Made by a program: the position numbers and the translations under genes. The notes under the pieces were generated by a model. That model was given only the letters and a program-made list of their open reading frames with translations. It was not told the DNA's origin and searched no databases. 28,527 bases of DNA from positions 1 through 28,527 of the forward strand of contig JAEZCV010000061.1 of assembly GCA_023429985.1 (NCBI GenBank). Reading direction: 5' to 3'. Positions 1 to 8,239 of the stretch are shown in pieces. Positions within the stretch are counted from its first letter, which is position 1. Each line of letters opens with the position of its first letter. The DNA is from Bacteroidota bacterium (GTDB lineage: Bacteria; Bacteroidota; Bacteroidia; Chitinophagales; Chitinophagaceae).

Positions 1-1
1 C

Positions 2-52
2 GGTGCCTCGCAGGTATATAAAGGTTCAGTAGTGGCTTATGATAATGATCTT
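2..52 (+). pseudogene. cinA: CinA C-terminal domain fragment, opposite strand to the rest of cinA
   Basis: Reading from base 2 on the plus strand gives GASQVYKGSVVAYDNDLR, which matches the conserved core of the CinA C-terminal (nicotinamide-nucleotide amidase type) domain, normally of the form GSS-x-YFKG-x-VVAYSNEVK. It breaks off near base 52, where the sequence becomes the reverse complement of the cinA N-terminal half. About 270 residues that should lie between the two pieces are absent. This is either one end of an inversion or a chimeric contig edge. The match is from memory of the family and only 17 residues long, but it is distinctive and lies beside the N-terminal part of the same gene. 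Confidence 0.6.
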
Positions 53-241
53 AGAATGCCTCCCCTCTTCTTCAAAAGATGAAAGAATATCTTCGCGATT
101 ATCGCCAACAGCAATTCTTTTTTTTACCCATATGCCAATGGAATTGAGTTGTTGTGATATATAAGCACTGTTGGTATCAATGGTTTGCCCGATCAGTAAT
201 TCATCTCCAATAGTAATAATAGATGCATTGATCTCTTTCAT
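26..241 (-). CDS. cinA: CinA family protein, N-terminal part only (broken)
   Basis: The product begins MKEINASIITIGDELLIGQT, the start of the MoCF/molybdopterin-binding domain of CinA, a family linked to competence and to NMN amidase activity. About 66 residues match well (TNSAYISQQL, KRIAVGDNREDI, SKIIII). The next expected motif is TGGLGPTxDD, but the frame instead reads SHY and stops. A full CinA has over 400 residues. An upstream TTG at 251-253 is also in frame, but ATG at 239-241 gives the standard N-terminus. The break falls around bases 41-52, where the fragment on the other strand begins. It is divergent from dacB, with about 115 bases between them. Confidence 0.8.
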   Translation of the reverse strand: MKEINASIITIGDELLIGQTIDTNSAYISQQLNSIGIWVKKRIAVGDNREDILSSFEEEGRHSKIIIISHY

Positions 242-331
242 TATACGAAGCAAGTCATTTTTCTCCTATATTTTTAAAATTCAGTTGAATGCCTTAAAAT
301 AAATTCAACCTCTTAAATTGATTAAATTATC

Positions 332-348
332 TTTTACTTTAAGTAAAA
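332..348. promoter_or_regulatory. Palindrome upstream of dacB
   Basis: TTTTACTT, one T, then AAGTAAAA form a perfect inverted repeat with 8-base arms. It ends 9 bases before the dacB ATG, in the divergent cinA/dacB intergenic region. It could be an operator or a chance palindrome in AT-rich DNA. No matching regulator is identified. Confidence 0.3.
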
Positions 349-357
349 TTCCGGATC

Positions 358-1731
358 ATGAAGAAATTGCTGTTCCTGCTTTCATTTCTTTTTTTGTCAA
401 CTGCTTTGCTTGCTCAAACGGTTGCGCAGAAAATAGTAAATGCCTATCATACTTTTCTTGCCGATCCCCAGTTGAAAAATGCAATTGCTTCCCTGCATAT
501 AATTGATGCAAAAACGGGTAAGGTGGTTTTTTCAAGAAACTCCACAATTGGACTGGCTCCGGCTTCTACCCAAAAAATTATTACATCTGCAACCGCGTAT
601 GAATTGCTGGGAAAAGATTTTAGGTATATAACGGAATTTGCCAGGTCGGCAGGTGATGGTGAAAACAACAATGTTTATATTCTTGCATCAGGTGATCCCA
701 CGCTGGGAAGCTGGCGCTGGAAGAATCATTCAGAAGAAGAAGTGATGAAAAGAATAATGAATGCTTTCAGAATAAATGGAATCAGCTCTGTAGGAAATTT
801 ATTGCTGAATGATAAAGGATGGCAGGATGAATACATTCCTGATGGATGGATCTGGCAGGATGCAGGCAATTATTATGGAGCCGGAGCGGAGGTGCTTAAC
901 TGGAGAGAAAATCAATACGACCTTTTATTGAAATCGGGCAGTTCTCCTGGCGATTCAGTGATTGTTACCGGCACCGTTCCCTTTATATATGATTATAGTT
1001 TCAGGTCATTTGTAACATCAGCAGCTAAAGGAACCGGCGATCGCTCTTATATATATCTGCCCTTAAGTGGAAAGGAAGTAAATGTGAGAGGCACCATTCC
1101 GCTTGGAGAAAACAGGTTTGTAGTTTCAGGAGCCATGCCTTCACCGCGCAGCCAGTTCATGGCCACTTTAATAGATTCGCTGCAATCTGCAGGTATTAGT
1201 TATTCTAATGGTTCAAATAATATCAGTGCCCTGGATCTGAATGTTTTTCATCAGGAAAATTCTCCTTTGTTAGACAGTATTTCCTATTGGTTTTTAAAGA
1301 GAAGTATCAATCTTTATGGCGAAGCACTCGTAAAAACTTTTGCAAACAAAAATAAGGAAGAAGCTACTGCATCTAACGGTATAAAATTGCTGAAGGATTT
1401 CTGGGCTGACAAGGGTATTTATAAAACCGAACTAAATATGTATGATGGATCAGGACTTTCTCCATTAAACAGGGTTACCACAAATGCACAGGTGAAAATT
1501 CTGGCACATGCAAAAAAGCAATCATGGTTCAATGGTTTTTTTGTAGGTTTTCCTGAATTTAACGGAATGAAGATGAAAAGCGGAACTATTAGCGGCGTTA
1601 AAGGATTTTGTGGATATCATACATCATCAACTGGAAAAGAATATATATTTTCTTTTATAGTTAATAATTACAATGGATCGGCATCTTCGCTGGTTCAGAA
1701 AATGTATAAAGTGCTCAATACGCTTAAATGA
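358..1731 (+). CDS. dacB: D-alanyl-D-alanine carboxypeptidase/endopeptidase, PBP4 type (peptidase S13)
   Basis: A 457-residue exported serine peptidase that trims or cleaves peptidoglycan cross-links in the periplasm. Residues 1-20 are a signal peptide ending LLAQ. The three penicillin-binding motifs are visible: SxxK as STQK (Ser70, Lys73), SxN as SIN (316-318), and KSGT (407-410) in place of the usual KTG. Other S13 signatures are GDPTL (112-116), YGAGAEVLNWRENQ (173-186) and DGSGLSPLNR (363-372). The length fits the family. It is divergent from cinA and followed 75 bases later by nirK, which has its own palindromic leader, so the two are probably not co-regulated. Both DacB and PBP4 are used as names for this family. 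Confidence 0.9.
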   Translation: MKKLLFLLSFLFLSTALLAQTVAQKIVNAYHTFLADPQLKNAIASLHIIDAKTGKVVFSRNSTIGLAPASTQKIITSATAYELLGKDFRYITEFARSAGDGENNNVYILASGDPTLGSWRWKNHSEEEVMKRIMNAFRINGISSVGNLLLNDKGWQDEYIPDGWIWQDAGNYYGAGAEVLNWRENQYDLLLKSGSSPGDSVIVTGTVPFIYDYSFRSFVTSAAKGTGDRSYIYLPLSGKEVNVRGTIPLGENRFVVSGAMPSPRSQFMATLIDSLQSAGISYSNGSNNISALDLNVFHQENSPLLDSISYWFLKRSINLYGEALVKTFANKNKEEATASNGIKLLKDFWADKGIYKTELNMYDGSGLSPLNRVTTNAQVKILAHAKKQSWFNGFFVGFPEFNGMKMKSGTISGVKGFCGYHTSSTGKEYIFSFIVNNYNGSASSLVQKMYKVLNTLK

Positions 1732-1786
1732 TTATTATCTAACAGTTCAGCTCACCTGAAATTTTGCTGGCACTGAAATTGTGCAA

Positions 1787-1807
1787 ATGCCAATTAAATA
1801 TTGGCAT
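1787..1807. promoter_or_regulatory. Inverted repeat over the nirK start
   Basis: ATGCCAAT, spacer TAAAT, then ATTGGCAT form a perfect inverted repeat with 8-base arms. The right arm overlaps the first ATG of nirK (1806-1808). It could be an operator or an RNA hairpin that controls initiation. It does not match the TTGAT-N4-ATCAA site of FNR/DNR regulators. Confidence 0.45.
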
Positions 1808-2927
1808 GATGGCAATCAAATTCTTCTCACAGAAAGTTAAGTTCACATTCGTTTCTTTTTGTTTGTTGTTATTAATTTCCTGTAACAACCAGGAGCCTGT
1901 TATGGAAGCAACCTTCGAAGGTGATGGCGATGATTTGGAGAGAGTAACTCAGGTAATGGTGGCACCCCCAAATGTCCCCAAACATGAACAGGTGGCCAGC
2001 GGCGGTCCTAAGATTGTTGAGGTTACGCTGGAAATACAGGAAAAAAAAATTGAAATTGATGAAGGTGATTCTGTTTGGGCTATGACTTTTAATGGTTCCG
2101 TTCCGGGACCGCTCATTGTTGTGCATCAAAACGATTTTGTAGAATTAACCCTCATTAACCCGGCTACCAATACCCAAATGCATAACATCGACTTTCACGC
2201 AGCCACCGGTGAAATGGGCGGTGGTGAAATTTCTATGGTAAATCCGGGTCAGCAGGTAAAATTTCGGTTCAGGGCTTCGCGTACAGGTGCCTTTGTTTAC
2301 CATTGCGCTCCTGGAGGAATGATGGTTCCCATGCACGTGGTTTCGGGTATGAATGGCGTGATCATGGTGTTACCCAGGGATGGTTTGAAAGATGAAATGG
2401 GAAATACAGTTACTTACGACCGAGCTTATTATATAGTGGAACAGGATTTTTACTTACCGCAGGATGAAGCCGGGAATACAAAAAACATAGCAACACCTCA
2501 GCAAAGTATGCAGGAAATGGAAAAATCCATGCGCACTCTCATTCCTTCCCATATCGTTTTTAATGGGCACAGGAATGCCCTTACGGGAGCCAATGCACTG
2601 AAAGCTAAAGTGGGAGAGAATGTATTATTCATATCCGGACAGGCAAACAGAGATACGCGGCTTCACCTGATTGGAGGTCATGCTGATCTGTTCTGGCCTG
2701 GAGGTAAATTCAATAACCGGCCTTATACCGATTTCGAAACATGGGCCATCCCGGGAGGTTCTGCTGCTGCAGCTTTATATAAGTTTCGCGAACCACATAC
2801 CTATGTTTTCCTCAATCATAATCTGATAGAAGCTTTTGCATACGGAGCCATAGCCCAAATAAAGGTAGAAGGCGAATGGGATAATTCCCTTATGAAGGCC
2901 ATAGAAAAACCTGGACCTATAAAATAA
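1806..2927 (+). CDS. nirK: Copper-containing nitrite reductase (NO-forming), lipoprotein
   Basis: This enzyme reduces nitrite to nitric oxide in the periplasm. From ATG 1806 the protein has 373 residues and begins with a lipoprotein signal whose lipobox is LLIS-Cys26. The reading frame is open further upstream to a TTG at 1764, but 1806 or 1809 gives the proper signal. Two cupredoxin domains follow. Type 1 copper ligands are His126, Cys167, His177 and Met182. Type 2 ligands are His131, His166 and His292, and the catalytic pair is Asp129 and His249. Motifs include HNIDFHAATG, YHCAPGG, HVVSGMNG and HLIGGHADLFW. The Cys-to-second-His spacing is 10 residues, against 9 in the Alcaligenes-type enzyme, and Trp before that His is Met here. 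No nor, nos or nap genes are in view, so the rest of the pathway is unknown. Confidence 0.93.
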   Translation: MMAIKFFSQKVKFTFVSFCLLLLISCNNQEPVMEATFEGDGDDLERVTQVMVAPPNVPKHEQVASGGPKIVEVTLEIQEKKIEIDEGDSVWAMTFNGSVPGPLIVVHQNDFVELTLINPATNTQMHNIDFHAATGEMGGGEISMVNPGQQVKFRFRASRTGAFVYHCAPGGMMVPMHVVSGMNGVIMVLPRDGLKDEMGNTVTYDRAYYIVEQDFYLPQDEAGNTKNIATPQQSMQEMEKSMRTLIPSHIVFNGHRNALTGANALKAKVGENVLFISGQANRDTRLHLIGGHADLFWPGGKFNNRPYTDFETWAIPGGSAAAALYKFREPHTYVFLNHNLIEAFAYGAIAQIKVEGEWDNSLMKAIEKPGPIK

Positions 2928-2940
2928 TATCGGCCTCAAT

Positions 2941-2969
2941 AAGGTGGTGATCATTCATCACCTTTATTA
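2941..2969. terminator. Bidirectional terminator between nirK and doxX
   Basis: AAGGTGGTGA (2941-2950) pairs with TCATCACCTT (2955-2964) with one G-T mismatch and a TCAT loop. Downstream on the plus strand is a T-rich run, TATTATTTT. It sits between two convergent stop codons and could serve both genes. Confidence 0.65.
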
Positions 2970-3386
2970 TTTTCCAATAAACCGGTCAAGACTCATCCTT
3001 CCGGGTCCGGCAATCATAATTACAGTAAAACCAATAAGAAAAAGAAGCGCTGTTTCTCCTCCGCCTGGTCCGCCACGATACTGCATGTCGTGCGCTACCA
3101 CAAAAGCTACACCCATTACAATAATGAGCGGAATGGCTGCCAGCCTGGTAAATAAACCAAGGATGATGAATGCTGCGCAGAAAAATTCTGCAAAAACTAC
3201 AAGAGATAGGGAAGTTGTGCTTCCAATATTAAAAGGATCAGCGAACCTTGATGATTTTTGGGCAAAGTGCATGATCTTGTCGAGCCCGTGGTTCACCAGC
3301 ATAAGCAGTCCTAAACCAACCCGCAGAACCAGCATTGCAAAAGAAAAAGCATTTTCTGAAGTTCGGGTGCTGAATAATTTTTTCAT
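2967..3386 (-). CDS. DoxX family membrane protein
   Basis: A 139-residue inner-membrane protein with four predicted helices, roughly residues 15-35, 60-77, 80-97 and 110-128. It has the DoxX/DoxD-like signature, including the LRVGLGLLMLVNHGLDK region and a FAEFFCAAFIILGLFTR segment. DoxX proteins were named for a subunit of an archaeal thiosulfate:quinone oxidoreductase. Most bacterial members, like this one, have no settled function, though links to redox or thiol stress are known for some. Its terminator-sharing tail faces nirK. It is divergent from the TPR gene, about 170 bases away. Confidence 0.85.
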   Translation of the reverse strand: MKKLFSTRTSENAFSFAMLVLRVGLGLLMLVNHGLDKIMHFAQKSSRFADPFNIGSTTSLSLVVFAEFFCAAFIILGLFTRLAAIPLIIVMGVAFVVAHDMQYRGGPGGGETALLFLIGFTVIMIAGPGRMSLDRFIGK

Positions 3387-3503
3387 TCGGATATTATAAG
3401 AACCACAATTTTACAAAAGAATCTGAATATTCAGGTTTTTTGTTAAACATGGATACATATGAAATTTTATCTTGTTCTTTGGGCTCATGTTTGGCTGCAC
3501 TCA

Positions 3504-3520
3504 AAATATTTCGAATATTT
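3504..3520. promoter_or_regulatory. Palindromes upstream of the TPR cassette
   Basis: AAATATT-TCG-AATATTT is a perfect 7-base inverted repeat, 35 bases before the chosen start at 3556. A second perfect palindrome, CTGAATATTCAG, lies at 3423-3434 and is followed by a T run. They lie in the divergent doxX/TPR intergenic region and could be operators, but AT-rich palindromes also arise by chance. Confidence 0.25.
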
Positions 3521-3555
3521 ACAACGTTATCATTACACCGGTTAAAGGACGATCT

Positions 3556-6500
3556 ATGAAGAAAATCTGCGTCTTGTTATTTTTTACCCTTTCGGCAGGC
3601 TTTAGTTTCTCCCAGCAATCAACTCCGTTTTTTAAAGATTCTGATGAAAAATTCAATGAAGCCAAAGAGTATTTTCAAAAAGAACAATATAGTCTTGCCT
3701 ATCCCTTGTTCAAGGAATTGCACGCATCTTTAAGAGAAAAGGACCGGATAAACAAGCCGGTACAGGCACAGGAAATAGAATATTATACAGTTGTTAGTGC
3801 ATTAAAGCAAAATGAATCGCGCGCCGAACTCGATGCACAACAATATATTAATGTAGCCAAAAATAATCCAAGGGTGCAAATGATGAATTTTCACCTGGCC
3901 GAATATTATTTCCGCCTCCAGCGTTTTAACGAGGCAGTTGAATTGTATGAACAATCTAATATCACCAACCTCAGTAACCAGGAAATAGCCGACCTTAAAT
4001 TTCACCAGGGCTATTCTTATTTCACCATGCAGCAGTTTGCAAAAGCTAAGCCCCTATTGAATGCCATCAGGCAGGTGAAATCAGATCCAAATTATATTGA
4101 TGCCAATTATTACTATGGATTTATCGCCTTCCGCGACAGGAATTACAATGAGGCCCTGCAAAGCTTCAGGATAGTGGAAAATGAACCTGCATACGAAGCC
4201 ATAGTTCCTTATTATGTAGCACAGATATATTACGTGCAAGGTAAAAAAGATGAAGCCATTGCTTATGCCGAAAACAAGATAAAACAAGGCAAAACACAGT
4301 ATTATGATCTTGAGTTAAAGCAATTGCTGGGGCATGCCTATTTTGAGAAAGGCCAGTTTGATAAAGCACTTCCTTTCCTGGAAGATTATGTAAATCGCTC
4401 CAACAAAGTGCGTCGTGAAGACCTTTATGAACTTTCTTATGCTTATTACCAGGCAGATAATTATAATAAGGCAATTGAAGGCTTCAGGCAATTAAGTGGT
4501 AAAGATGATTCACTTAGCCAGCATTCCATGTATTTACTGGGCGATTCTTATTTAAAGACCGGTCAAAAATCAAATGCAAGAAATGCCTTTCTTTTCAGTT
4601 CTTCCAATAATTCCAATCAAAAACAAAGAGAAATATCAAGGTTCAATTATGCCAAACTTTCTTACGAACTGGGTTACCAGGATGAAGCCCTGAGTAGCTT
4701 GCGTAGTTTCTTAACCGACTATCCTCAGTCAACCTACAGAACTGAGGCCACTGAACTATTGGTTGCTTCACTGGCCAATACTAATAATTACAGGGATGCG
4801 CTAACGCTGCTCGAGGGAATTGAAAATCCCACAACCAGCGTGAAGCGAATTCTTCCCCGCATTTTATACGGCCGCGCAACTGAACTGGTAAATGATGGAA
4901 GACTGGCAGAAGCAGATGAATTATTAACCCGGGCACTCAGAGATCCATTTAATACACAGGTGCTGCCTTTTATAAATTTCTGGAAAGGAGAAATTGCCTA
5001 CAGGAATAACCAAATTGATGATGCCATTACTTTTTACCACCGGTATTTGAATGCCGGTGCCCCTTCTTCCGGAGAAGTAAATGAAAGAAATGTGAGGTAT
5101 AATCTAGGGTATGCTTATTTTAAAAAAGAAAACTATTCAACAGCCAGGAATTATTTTGAACCACTTTCTACAAGGGCTGCATTAAATTCAGATCCCATTA
5201 CACAGGATGCTTATGTTAGAATGGCTGATGTTTTGTACATGAACCGCAGCTATGCCCAGGCAAGGGCCATGTATGATAATGTCATAAATTTTTCCTGGTC
5301 TTCGGAAGATTATGCAACATTTCAAAAAGCAATGATCGCCGGCATCACCAATCCAAACGAAAAGATCACATTGATGAATACTATGATGAGGAAGTTCCCA
5401 TCTTCATCACTTGTTGGCGATGCCAACCTCGAAATCGCCAATGCGCATCTTGCGGGTGAACGTTACCGTGATGCAATTCCCTACCTGAATAATATTATTA
5501 ATGGAACAGAAAACAGCAGTTTAAAACCCCAGTCTCACCTCAAGCTTGGCATTGCTTATTATAATTTAAATGATGCTCCCAATGCCATTGCACAGTACAA
5601 ATTAATTTTAGGAAGGTATCAGAATTCCGAAGAAGCCGACGAAGCTTTAGAAAGCCTTAAGTCAATCTTAATTGAACAGGGAAGACCCGAAGAATTTGCT
5701 GATATCGCGCGCAGTGCGGGAAGACCTATTTCCGAAAGTACCGAAGATTCTCTCAGTTTTGCTTCGGCCGAATTGAGATATGATAATGGAAATTTCAATG
5801 GTGCACTGGAGGCATTGAACAATTATCTGCAGCGTTTTCCAAATGGACAAAATTCAACCAAAGCATATTACCTAAGAGCAGAGATCTATGGAGTAAGAAA
5901 AGATTTGGTTAATGCAATGAACAATTATGCTATTGTTGCTGAAAGGGCGCCTAATCCATTTGCAGAAAGAGCTGTTCTGCAGGCTGCGCGGATTGCTTTC
6001 TTCGAAACAAAAAATTATGCTGAGGCCGAGCAATATTATGTTCAGCTGAAACAGATCACGGCCAGCCAGGAGAACAGGCTGGAGGCCATGAGAGGTTTGC
6101 TGCGTAGTCAGTACCAGCTTGCCAAATGGACGGAAGCGGTAAATAATGCAAAGGATCTTATTGCGCAAAAAGGTAGCAGTTCCGATGATAAAGCTCTTGC
6201 AAATATGGCCATTGGAAAATCCGCACAGATCAATGGACAATATGATGTAGCCATAAATTCGTTCAAACAGGTGGTTGCTGTAAATAAAGCAGCTCTTGCG
6301 GCCGAAGCAAGGTATGAGATTGCCAAAAGCTGGTTTATGGTTGAAAGATTGGGCGATGCTGAGAAAGCAGCCTTCGAGGTTATCAACAAATCCGGTTCTT
6401 ACGACTGGTGGGTAACGAAAGCCTATATACTTTTAGGTGACATCTTCCACAAGCAAAAAGATTATTTTAATGCAAAGGCAACCTTCCAGAGCATTGTTGA

Positions 6501-6594
6501 TAATACTTTGAATGCCGAATTGAAAGCCGAAGCAAAAGCAAAGCTTGACAAGGTAATTGAAGAAGAATCGGAAAACAGTAAGATAGGAGATTAA
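3556..6594 (+). CDS. Large periplasmic tetratricopeptide-repeat protein
   Basis: A 1012-residue exported protein made almost entirely of TPR helices. The frame is open from 3472, but ATG 3556 is chosen because it gives a clean signal peptide (MKKICVLLFF through SFSQ). TPR-type signatures recur along the whole length, for example FNEAVELYEQ, YNEALQSFR, YNKAIEGFRQL, YSTARNYFEPL, APNAIAQYKLIL and YNVA/YDVAINSFKQV-like helices. There is no catalytic motif, so a scaffold or protein-docking role in the periplasm is inferred. The next gene starts 24 bases after its stop and encodes an outer-membrane barrel, and a membrane-anchored HU-CCDC81-like gene follows. The spacing implies one operon. The C-terminus ends in a charged KVIEEESENSK tail. 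No lipobox is seen. Confidence 0.85.
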   Translation: MKKICVLLFFTLSAGFSFSQQSTPFFKDSDEKFNEAKEYFQKEQYSLAYPLFKELHASLREKDRINKPVQAQEIEYYTVVSALKQNESRAELDAQQYINVAKNNPRVQMMNFHLAEYYFRLQRFNEAVELYEQSNITNLSNQEIADLKFHQGYSYFTMQQFAKAKPLLNAIRQVKSDPNYIDANYYYGFIAFRDRNYNEALQSFRIVENEPAYEAIVPYYVAQIYYVQGKKDEAIAYAENKIKQGKTQYYDLELKQLLGHAYFEKGQFDKALPFLEDYVNRSNKVRREDLYELSYAYYQADNYNKAIEGFRQLSGKDDSLSQHSMYLLGDSYLKTGQKSNARNAFLFSSSNNSNQKQREISRFNYAKLSYELGYQDEALSSLRSFLTDYPQSTYRTEATELLVASLANTNNYRDALTLLEGIENPTTSVKRILPRILYGRATELVNDGRLAEADELLTRALRDPFNTQVLPFINFWKGEIAYRNNQIDDAITFYHRYLNAGAPSSGEVNERNVRYNLGYAYFKKENYSTARNYFEPLSTRAALNSDPITQDAYVRMADVLYMNRSYAQARAMYDNVINFSWSSEDYATFQKAMIAGITNPNEKITLMNTMMRKFPSSSLVGDANLEIANAHLAGERYRDAIPYLNNIINGTENSSLKPQSHLKLGIAYYNLNDAPNAIAQYKLILGRYQNSEEADEALESLKSILIEQGRPEEFADIARSAGRPISESTEDSLSFASAELRYDNGNFNGALEALNNYLQRFPNGQNSTKAYYLRAEIYGVRKDLVNAMNNYAIVAERAPNPFAERAVLQAARIAFFETKNYAEAEQYYVQLKQITASQENRLEAMRGLLRSQYQLAKWTEAVNNAKDLIAQKGSSSDDKALANMAIGKSAQINGQYDVAINSFKQVVAVNKAALAAEARYEIAKSWFMVERLGDAEKAAFEVINKSGSYDWWVTKAYILLGDIFHKQKDYFNAKATFQSIVDNTLNAELKAEAKAKLDKVIEEESENSKIGD

Positions 6595-6618
6595 TTGAAT
6601 TCAATGCAAAACTTAACA

Positions 6619-8238
6619 ATGAAAAAGCTCACCATATTTTCTTTACTTGTTTTTTCTTTTGCCGCCACGCAGGCCCAGGATACCTTGCGAAAAAGAGAAG
6701 TGAATATTACTTCCACTTTTAAACCAAGTTTAAAGGAAGCTGCCAAGATCAACATCAATGCAACACCTCCAACGCCTGATACAACGCCGCCAAGGCTTCA
6801 ATATAGTATTCCCAACCAGAATCTTGTGTTCAGCTTTCAACCGGGGTCATTAAAGCCACTGGCACTTGATGTTGATACCGGAGGCAACTGGAGTAATGAT
6901 AATTATGTGAAAATTGGATATGGAAATTTCAATACTCCTTATGTTCAGGGTGGTTTTAGCATGGGTAATGATAAATCGGGAGTGAATGCTTATGCAAGAC
7001 ATTATTCATCAAAAGGCAAACTGGAAAACCAGGATGTAAGTCATACAAATGTTGATCTGCATGGATATTTCCAGACCTCTACCAACCTCGAATGGAATGC
7101 AAGGATAGGAGGGCAGCAGCAGGGATATAAAAAGTTCGGTTATGAACCGAAAGGAATAGCAGTTCCGGAAGATTCACTTGATGTTAAGTTCACTACATGG
7201 AGGGGGCGCATCAGTATGCACAATATTAATAGAACAGAACTTGGAATTTCTTTTGCCCCCGAAGTAAAAGTTGATGCATTTAAAGATAACCTTGACAATT
7301 CGGAAAGCAATTCCTATTTCCATCTTCCCATGCGGAAAGCCGTAGGTGAATCATTCCTTGCCGATCTTGCAATAGAAGGCCAGGTTTCAACTTATTCTCC
7401 TGAAGAAAAGAATAAAGTAAAAAATAACTTTTTCAGTTTTGCTCCGGCATTGCATTATAAAGCCCAGGCATTTTCTATCCAGGCCGGATTAAAACCTTCA
7501 TGGGAGAATGGCAATTTTAATTTGTTTCCAAACCTGATGGCAGAAGTGAGTTCAAAGGATAAAAAATTTGCAATACAGGCAGGATGGACCGGTTATTTCA
7601 GGTATTCGGGTTATCAATACCTTGCCGATATGAACCCCTGGTTGTGGGCCCCGGATCAAACGTTTAACTCCATAGTTGAAGAAAGGTTTGGTGGGTTGAA
7701 AGGTTCGGTAGGTGATCATATAAGTTATGGTGCCAAGATCGCTTTTAACACAATAAAGAATCAGCCTTTATTTATTAATGATACCATGACCGGAAAGTCA
7801 TTTCTTGTATTGAACGAGCCGGAAATGGATGTAGTGAATATTGGCGGTGAGTTAGGATACACCGTAGGAGAAAAATTTTCATTTATCACTACGGTTGCCT
7901 TTAATAAATTCAGTACAGAGCTGAATGAAAAAGCCTGGGGATTGATTCCTGTGGAATTTAATTCCAAAGTACGTGTGCAGGTTTTGCAGGACCTTTATGT
8001 AAATGGAAATATTTATGCTTTTGATGGCCCCTGGGCTTTGGATAAAAATGGAAGAACCAACATGAAAGGTGGAGTTGACCTGAGTGGCGGACTGGAATTC
8101 AGGATCGTTCCAAATATTAAACTCTGGCTGCAGTTCAATAATATTCTGGGTAAGGATTACCAGCGCTGGAACCAGTATCCAAATTATGGACTCAATTTCC
8201 TGGGAGGTGTTGTATTTTCGTTCGCTCAAAACAAATAA
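6619..8238 (+). CDS. Outer-membrane beta-barrel protein, partner of the TPR protein
   Basis: A 539-residue protein with a signal peptide ending ATQAQ. ATG 6619 is preferred over ATG 6604 and TTG 6595, which are in frame but add a poor leader. An N-terminal linker of about 60 residues is proline-rich (TPPTPDTTPPR). The rest alternates short polar turns with amphipathic strands, such as YVKIGYGNFNTPYVQGGFSM and FSFITTVAFNKFSTEL, and ends with aromatic strand residues (GGVVFSFAQNK), as barrels recognised by the BAM machinery do. Bacteroidota databases often label relatives as TonB-dependent receptor-like, but no plug domain or TonB box is evident. Transport of a ligand or surface scaffolding are both possible. 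It is translated just after the TPR gene and one base before the HU-CCDC81-like gene. Confidence 0.75.
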   Translation: MKKLTIFSLLVFSFAATQAQDTLRKREVNITSTFKPSLKEAAKININATPPTPDTTPPRLQYSIPNQNLVFSFQPGSLKPLALDVDTGGNWSNDNYVKIGYGNFNTPYVQGGFSMGNDKSGVNAYARHYSSKGKLENQDVSHTNVDLHGYFQTSTNLEWNARIGGQQQGYKKFGYEPKGIAVPEDSLDVKFTTWRGRISMHNINRTELGISFAPEVKVDAFKDNLDNSESNSYFHLPMRKAVGESFLADLAIEGQVSTYSPEEKNKVKNNFFSFAPALHYKAQAFSIQAGLKPSWENGNFNLFPNLMAEVSSKDKKFAIQAGWTGYFRYSGYQYLADMNPWLWAPDQTFNSIVEERFGGLKGSVGDHISYGAKIAFNTIKNQPLFINDTMTGKSFLVLNEPEMDVVNIGGELGYTVGEKFSFITTVAFNKFSTELNEKAWGLIPVEFNSKVRVQVLQDLYVNGNIYAFDGPWALDKNGRTNMKGGVDLSGGLEFRIVPNIKLWLQFNNILGKDYQRWNQYPNYGLNFLGGVVFSFAQNK

Positions 8239-8239
8239 T

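Noticed and set aside
2944..3399. Long plus-strand frame opposite doxX
   Set aside because: It is antisense to a well-supported DoxX protein and contains a low-complexity basic composition.
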